Below are positions 57,840 through 64,000 of a DNA stretch of 64,000 nt, one piece after another. The first letter of the stretch is position 1, and every line of letters begins with the position of its first letter. A program made the position numbers and the translations under genes. The stretch is taken from contig CM069872.1 of NCBI GenBank assembly GCA_036172665.1, positions 38,922,101-38,986,100 of the forward strand. Direction: 5' to 3'. Source of the stretch: Prosopocoilus inquinatus (Eukaryota; Arthropoda; Insecta; Coleoptera; Lucanidae). The notes beneath the pieces are model-generated. The model did not search any database. It was not told the DNA's origin and was given only the letters and a program-made list of their open reading frames with translations.

Positions 57840-60692
57840 CCAATTGATAGATATAAGTTGCAACTCACGACAGTAAAATTCGTTGAAATTGTTTTAAAAT
57901 TTTTTACCAACAGTGTACATGTAATGCATGTTAAGCATGTGCAGACTTGCGATCTGAGCGGCTCATGAGCCGCTCTTGAAAAAAAAGAATCAGAGGATCA
58001 GTTGTGTTGTTTGTCTAAAACAAAATATCTTCTCAACAAGAAACTTTGTTTACTGTGATGGTAGCAAGTGGAGCAACTACTTGAAAAAAGAAAAAGAAAC
58101 TCTGTCGACGATGGCGTATAAAAAGCTATATAAAAAACAAAATGTGCCTGAATTAATGCTGAACATAAAATTTCGTATAACCGTATAAAAAAATTACAAG
58201 AACGTAGTTTACGGATTTTGAGATTTTTTTAATTATTTGCATCTTTCGTATCCCACAAAATAGAATGTGAACGATTCGTTTCGATTAAAATATTCCACCA
58301 GGAAGTCATGCTTTGGCTCATGACAAGCTCCCAAACACCGTACAAACCTACGTGCACATCCTTTTGTCATTTGTTTTTCAACAGATTTAACTGCATCAAG
58401 TTAGTTAATCGAAAATAACCTGTGTAAACGATTTTTAAAATGAATCGATTGTTGAATTAAGGACATTAAAAATATGAGAAAACTGTAGTCCGTCTAAAAA
58501 GAATCCGGAAAAAGCTAACAATTTTGCAAGTCTGCAATTTCCAGTTTTTGAATTTATGAATGAAACAATTTCATCAGAGAAAGAAGACTTGTTTATGTAG
58601 TTCCCCTTTAATCTTACAAATTATACTGAATGTTTGAGAGACTGTAAATCAAATCACTACAGTTGGAGTACATCTGTTCTCAAAATGACACTGTTATTTT
58701 ATTTTTTCTTAGGTTTCTTGATAGAAACATTTTTATCAACCCTTCTTCTTTAATTATGAACCCCTCTGTCGAAGAAATGCCCCATATTTTTCTTTTTTTT
58801 TTAATTTGCCATACTTGCTCAAATCTCTTGCTTATTTAAAATTGTTAGAACTCAATGCCTGTTATCACTTTTTTATTTGATTTTTCTGAAAAGTGATTTT
58901 GACAAAAATACTACGCTCCTCAGCTGCTAAGAAAACCATATATTGAAAAATGAAATTCCGAATACTTTCTAGACGGTCTGTAGTTCAAAAGTGTTTGGAG
59001 AAAGAAGGGAGAACTTTTCAACGATCACTACTAGGGTATCTATGTTTGACTCGCTTCGATTTACCGTCAGCGCATGGTTGGATGAATAGAAACTCTACTA
59101 AAACACAGGCGCCCTAGTCATTACGGCTTACCAACCGAGCAAAATAGCAAAAGTTATCACAAACTCATCGACCATAATGTCACGAAAAAACCGGTAGTCG
59201 GCTCCAAAATTTACAAATTGGTTCTTCGGTTTAAACCTAATATCTAAAATACTGCTTACAACCAGTTCTTTTACAGCGCAAGAACCGGTTTTTAACAAAA
59301 AGGAAAAATTGCGTACGATTTCACAACTTCGTCCACACTTGCGAGGCTTGTTGTTTGAGCGGCTCATGAGCCGTTAAGCTCGCAAGTCTGTACGCGGCTT
59401 TATAAAACGTTCTTGCTCCGAAGTAGTTAATATTTTTACTGACATCGTTTATCTTTTTTATGTTAGTTCGCTAGCTCATTTCGACCATTCAGTGATTTAA
59501 TTTCTATTCTCTAAATCGTAATGTAATTAGGTAGGGAAGTTAGGTTTTTTAATGTACCATTTTGTTTCATACTAAGCGTAAATATTTATTTGTGTACTTA
59601 CTTTATTTATTTGTCGTAAATATAAAAAAGTTATAAGCTCCTTATATAAGGAGCTTTTTTGAATTGCTTAAAATCAATTCCTTTTTCCTACTTTTCCTAG
59701 TTCTTTCTTTCTTCATTTGCATTTCGTTTTGTTTTTAGTCAGTATAAAATAAAAAAAGAAAAATGTAGCCTTACGAAATTGTGTGGTCTGTAAAAGATTT
59801 AGAGGGGCATTTCCTATTCGTTATAAAAGTAACGTCTTTTCATTTATTTTTAAAGTTTAATTTGGGCACAGCGGTTTTGTTTTATTTAAAAAAAATTCAC
59901 AATTTTCCTAATGCAATTTCTGTATAATCTAAACGTAAATTATAATTTTCCTTTAAATCTTCTAATCACAGATTAATTTTTGCAAACAAACAAATGCCAT
60001 TAAGTACATTAGTGACTTGGAAAATACAAGCTGTAATTTCGCTTTTTATTTCGTTCCATCATAGAATTATATAATTTTGATCGTTTATGTGTAATACATT
60101 ATTTAATTCTCAAAATTAAAATCACTCTGCTGTTTTTTGACGACGAAATTAAAACGGGCTTAAGTTCCTTCATTAAAGTGCTTTTTTTATTGAGCACGGT
60201 CACAATTACGTGATTAACTGGGGACTTCACGTGTTGTTATTATTATTTTATTAGCCGAATTTTTTGTGTTTAAGGTAACGTGGTGTGCGTGTAAAATTAT
60301 CCTGAATTTAAAAAAGAAATCTGCGTGTCATTTACACTACCTGCCGGCGTTGCCTCGCTTATATAACCCTAATGCCTCCGGGCCACACACACTTTGTCTC
60401 CCACACTTATTTATTTATCACTGCGTCAATTATTAAATTGATACTCAAACTAAATGAGGATCTGCCGTTTGTGTACTAGAGAAAATGAAAGGCTAGCGGT
60501 AATATATCCAGTGGTTAATTGTATTTCATGGTCTCCACGTTGAAGTTGCATCTTGTGCGTGGAGGAACGAACATACGTGAAAAATTAAGCAAACGGTAAT
60601 TATGTGACGCAGGCCTCAGTTACTACTTCTCAGTAGTAGGCAAAGTAAGTTTCGCCTGACACACACGTCAAAGTAATTTCCTGATTTCCACG
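57840..60692. other. Intergenic DNA upstream of DRC2
   Basis: No exon recognised. CGGCTCATGAGCCG occurs twice (57959-57972 and 59359-59372), a 14-bp perfect palindrome 1.4 kb apart, with CTTGCGA nearby at the first site and GCTCGCAAG just after the second, suggesting the ends of one old inverted-repeat element. A 22-bp perfect palindrome is at 59635-59656. GC content rises towards 60300-60690, consistent with a promoter and 5' untranslated region for DRC2. Confidence 0.4.
60358..60368 (+). promoter_or_regulatory. Possible TATA element upstream of DRC2
   Basis: CTTATATAACC lies about 325 bp before the DRC2 start codon in a GC-richer stretch. A TATA-like string in AT-rich DNA is weak evidence, so this is only a candidate core promoter. 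Confidence 0.2.
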
Positions 60693-62111
60693 ATGCCTCC
60701 GAAAAAACCGAAACTAACGCCCGAAGAAAAGAAGCAACTGAGAATCGAGAAGAGGCGACAGAGGAAACTGAAAGCCGAAGCTAGAAAACGCCAAAATAAA
60801 ATAAATGCTTTAGAAAGAGAGATAAAATACGGAAACCTGACGATTAAGCGCCATGAAAGAAGCTGGAAGAAACTGCTCGTGGACATCGCGATGCCTGAAA
60901 TACGAAAGGAATTGGAATTTGCCTGGCATAACTTCGAGCGAGTCATCGACGCCAAGGACTTCACGATTTCGCTCCTCATGGACGAGATAAGGGACGCCGA
61001 AGAACAGTACATGTTAAATTTTAGGGCTCATTGCGAAAACATAGATAAACTATTGAGGTTATTCCGTGATCAACTAGACGAGATGAAAGTTGATTACAAC
61101 AATACAGTCACCGAATTAAAAGAAGCAGTCGATCGGGAAATCGAAGTAATTAAGAAGTCGCATAAAGACGGAGAAGACTTCCTCAATATGATGTTGTACG
61201 GACTGGAAATGACTCAAAAAGAACAAGAGCAGTTTATACGCTGTGAATACTGCTCGAGGTTGGAAGAAGAAGCAGGAAGATATGAAGAAATAGTAGCCAA
61301 ATTAGAGTACATAAAGAACAAAGATTACGCTAAACTATGGTTCATAACGCATGACTTTATGAAAGAGTATTATAAATCAACGGCAGAAAGACGCAAGCAG
61401 TACGAGTTCCTCAACGCCCAAGACGAGCAAGTCAACGAGTTACTCAGAAACCAGCTGAATAAAATCAGAAAAATGATGAACATGATCAAACAACTCAAGC
61501 AAAAACTCTTAGATTTGCACAACACCCAGGGGCAGACCGTGCATGAGTTGTTGCTGGAGAGAAAATTCTTCGCCGATTCGTTTTGGGCGCTCAAAACTCA
61601 GCTGGAACATGAAATAACCACCGATAATCAGAATTTGATGGTGTTAACGACCGAATCAAACAAATCCGCGGATTACCTAAAACGAATCGAGAAAAAGGGC
61701 GAGCAAATTTTACAACTAGCAGCGCTCTGCCGAAAATACGAAACCCAGGAGGAGAAAATACTGCAGTTTCCAAGTCTTGGCAAAATAACAGTACCTGAAC
61801 CGGATTCACCAATCGATATCGATTTTTACCCCGACATAGTAGACCTGGATTTATTTTGGAAACGCGTCGGGCAAGCAAATACTTTACGTTACAGCATCTA
61901 CGAGGAAAAGGCGTTCTTGGTGAGAGAAAACGAGAAGCTAAAGAAGAAAATTCATGAATACTGCCAATGTTTGGATTGCGACAGTAATTCGGAGGAGAAA
62001 GTTAGAACGGAGAGTGTTTCGAATAAGATCGACGGAAACGACGAATTGAAGAAGTATGAGAAGCAGGGGCTTGATTTGGATGTTCCCGGGGAAATTAATC
62101 GAAAAAACTAA
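60693..62111 (+). CDS. DRC2: Dynein regulatory complex subunit 2 (CCDC65-like)
   Basis: A 472-residue intronless reading frame, near the usual length of about 480. The start is very basic (MPPKKPKLTPEEKKQLR), then comes the conserved N-terminal coiled-coil of the DRC1/DRC2 (NYD-SP28) family at about 50-155, with HERSWKKLLVDIAMPEIRKE and RAHCENIDKLLRLFRDQLDE. Heptad-rich coiled coil follows to about 340. Near the C-terminus (385-423) is the family block LFWKRVGQANTLRYSIYEEK with a leucine-rich helix. DRC2 pairs with DRC1 to form the base of the nexin-dynein regulatory complex, which attaches to outer doublets and controls dynein in motile axonemes; in an insect that mostly means sperm flagella and some sensory cilia. 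No transmembrane or signal sequence. Its stop is 52 bp from that of the convergent ACE gene. Confidence 0.92.
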   Translation: MPPKKPKLTPEEKKQLRIEKRRQRKLKAEARKRQNKINALEREIKYGNLTIKRHERSWKKLLVDIAMPEIRKELEFAWHNFERVIDAKDFTISLLMDEIRDAEEQYMLNFRAHCENIDKLLRLFRDQLDEMKVDYNNTVTELKEAVDREIEVIKKSHKDGEDFLNMMLYGLEMTQKEQEQFIRCEYCSRLEEEAGRYEEIVAKLEYIKNKDYAKLWFITHDFMKEYYKSTAERRKQYEFLNAQDEQVNELLRNQLNKIRKMMNMIKQLKQKLLDLHNTQGQTVHELLLERKFFADSFWALKTQLEHEITTDNQNLMVLTTESNKSADYLKRIEKKGEQILQLAALCRKYETQEEKILQFPSLGKITVPEPDSPIDIDFYPDIVDLDLFWKRVGQANTLRYSIYEEKAFLVRENEKLKKKIHEYCQCLDCDSNSEEKVRTESVSNKIDGNDELKKYEKQGLDLDVPGEINRKN

Positions 62112-62163
62112 AATGAAAGCGTAACAATATATTTACACGTACTTACAATTTTATTCTTATTGT

Positions 62164-63989
62164 CTACCGCGATTTATACCGTTTGTAAGCAAAAACAGCA
62201 ATTATAATTATCAATAATCCTCCTAGAACGCTGCCGACTACTATAGGAACGGTCTGATCCGAAGTCTCCTGTTTACCCTTGCACACGTCATCAGTGGGCG
62301 TGGTATCGCAGTTTTGCTCCGTCAGATAAAGATACAGGGGTTCGAAATATTCCAAAATCGCACTGGCATCCAAATCCCTTTCGCCAGTCATCGCTTCAAG
62401 GGCGTCCTTCCAATGCTTGCTTTGTCCATAACGAAGGCCAGCCCTAAAAACACATTTTTAAAATGCGCCACCGCAAGAAAGCGCCTGGAATTTACTGTAA
62501 TTTCTCGCCGGCTGCAGTAGATTCGTAAAAGTCGCATTGGTGAAGAGGAGGATCTTTGACAGCCGGGTCGTATTGGCCAGCGGCTATACACAACGCCCTG
62601 TACAATTGAAACTCCAAAATGTGAGCGACGAAGTAGCTAAAACAGACAGTAAATTGTAAGTATTGCCGAAGAACTCTCTAGGTTATTCACCTGATGTATC
62701 TAGAATCACCTGGTACGTGGTATTTCGCACCGGGATCAAAATCGCTTTCAGTTCTAGCTGCTGGGGGTTTCACCTTTTGAATTGTTTGCCTAAAGCAAAT
62801 ATGATTGCAGCTCGGAAAATCTCAATCTTAATGAAATACAAACCTGTAATGCCACCAGTGCGCATTCCACTGATCTTCACTTACTGCCCCACTGAAAACA
62901 TCCCACCTCCACTTATCAATGAGAAGTCCAAACGGTAAGAATGCGACCCTCTCCAACGCCATATCCATCAAGGAATTGATTGAATCTGCCTTGCTGTTCT
63001 CAAAGTTATTTAGCAATCCGATTTTTTGCAAGTGGGTGGGTGTGGCTACGGAAAGGGCGATCGTATCTCCGATTGCTTCGTGAAAACCGGGGTTGGCACC
63101 CCCTCGTAGCGTTAACGGTAGATCTTTATATTGGATAAAATATTGGATATGACCCATTTCGTGGTGAATAGTGATGAAGTCTTCGTAATCAACTTCCGTA
63201 CACATTTTAATTCTGAAAGAGCCCCCCAATTCAGCAACCCTAAATTACTGATGGTGATTTTTTGCTTACCTAAAGTTTTCTCCGTCGTAGAAATCCCAGG
63301 CAGAAGCGTGGCAGAGGACATCTCGATCGCTTGGCTTTTCAATCATAGCACCAGCGCTTACGTTATAAGAAATCGAATTGTCTTTCAAGCCGAGGGATGT
63401 GTAAAACTCGTTCGAAGTCTCGAACATCCTGAGGACTGTGTAACCATTTGCTTTTAACGCAGCTGTTACATCCACGACGCTAGCGTCAGGGTAAGGCTTC
63501 ACGAGTGACGCTAAATTGATCCAGGATTGCGCCCACATATTCCCTGTTCATATCCAAAGTTAAAAAGCAAATCTTGGAAACACACGTGTTTAATACGCAC
63601 CGAAAACATGCGCTGGTATTAAACCATCTGAAATATCCAGGGAAGATCCGTATCTTTGTTTAAGCCTAAGACCAACGAAATTGTGCAGGGCGTCGTAAAG
63701 AGGACTCACTTGTTCCCAGAGGTGGTCCATATCTTCGATGAAAGTGGGAGATTCGAAATCGTAACGCCACATTTCACCCTTGTCCGCGTAACCTATTGAA
63801 AATTTGGAATAATTTTTTTTATTTTAAACATATTAGGTGGTGTACCGTTTGCTCTTGCAGCTTCGTTGGATAAATCAACGTACACTTTGTATTGGTCCCT
63901 CATTTTTGCACCACTTGCAGTTCTCCATGCGGTCCATGCGTATAATAGCTCATTATAGTCGACTGATGAAGAAACAATCGCTTCAATAC
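62164..63989 (-). CDS. Ance: Angiotensin-converting enzyme (peptidyl-dipeptidase A, M2), membrane-anchored; 5' end outside window
   Basis: Seven exons on the minus strand join in frame with GT-AG signals: 63989-63846, 63792-63601, 63543-63270, 63212-62844, 62789-62691, 62636-62496, 62443-62164. They encode the family blocks [71 protein letters not shown], the zinc site [10 protein letters not shown] (HEMGH at 63149-63163), the third zinc ligand in GFHEAIGD (about 63078), WWHYR and the helix [16 protein letters not shown]. The enzyme removes C-terminal dipeptides from peptides. Unlike the secreted soluble insect enzymes, the last exon ends with a linker and a transmembrane helix ([18 protein letters not shown]) plus short basic tail KRYKSR, so a type I ectoenzyme is expected. 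Gene symbol is by family; orthology within the insect ACE group is not resolved. AATAAA on the minus strand at 62151-62156 is a likely polyadenylation signal. Confidence 0.93.
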
Positions 63990-64000
63990 CTAAAAATTTT

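Noticed and set aside
59635..59662. Perfect 22-bp palindrome followed by six T, looking like a bacterial terminator
   Set aside because: The window is insect nuclear DNA, so a Rho-independent terminator has no meaning; likely a chance or repeat-derived hairpin.
1..64000. CRISPR arrays, rRNA genes, tRNA genes
   Set aside because: I saw no regular repeat-spacer array and no rRNA or tRNA sequence anywhere; a tRNAscan-SE run would settle tRNAs.

Overview
This window is AT-rich animal nuclear DNA, almost certainly from an insect. The evidence is spliced genes with GT-AG introns, a dynein regulatory complex (cilium/flagellum) gene, an insect-style angiotensin-converting enzyme, an SLC46-type transporter, Ty3/gypsy and LINE remnants, and very many short inverted-repeat DNA transposons with TA or 8-bp target duplications. 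A beetle is my best guess, but the sequence alone does not prove the order.

Only three protein-coding genes are well supported. (1) 12752-28161, minus strand: an SLC46/proton-coupled-folate-transporter-like MFS carrier of about 547 residues. It has six coding exons, and its first coding intron is about 12.7 kb (14448-27188) and full of transposon remains. (2) 60693-62111, plus strand: an intronless coding region for DRC2/CCDC65, a coiled-coil subunit of the axonemal nexin-dynein regulatory complex. (3) 62164-63989, minus strand, 5' end off the window: seven exons of an angiotensin-converting enzyme (HEMGH zinc site) with a C-terminal membrane anchor. Genes 2 and 3 are tail to tail, 52 bp apart. 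I see no functional link between the three genes.

The rest is repeat-dominated. Regions: 1-12.7 kb holds a Tc1-type foldback element, a GATCCATCG minisatellite, nested inverted repeats and a LINE fragment. The 12.7-28.2 kb gene holds in its large intron a pogo-type MITE, a decayed Ty3/gypsy pol and a 2.45-kb foldback element. 28.5-30.4 kb is a second kb-scale foldback element. 34.2-36.8 kb is a hAT-like element with an 8-bp target duplication and six near-identical inverted or tandem copies of one about 180-bp unit. 38.9-57.9 kb contains more foldbacks, hAT elements and MITEs. 57.9-60.6 kb has little recognisable content.

The most interesting signal is a small repeat family carrying a 65-nt motif that fits a type I hammerhead ribozyme: CUGANGA and GAAA cores, a 5-bp stem II, a 2-bp stem III with an AGCU loop, a GUC or GUA cleavage triplet, and a long stem I with a 3x1 internal loop. 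Six copies lie at 2632, 2799, 34469, 48271, 51144 and 56337. Four keep every core position I can check (two of these have one stem I mismatch); one has lost G8 and one has GUG at the cleavage site. At 2.6-2.9 kb two ribozymes lie head to head in a near-perfect palindrome. Copies sit inside different transposons (Tc1-like foldback, MITE within hAT, palindromic MITE, transposase-bearing foldback, hAT), so the family has moved repeatedly or been carried as cargo.
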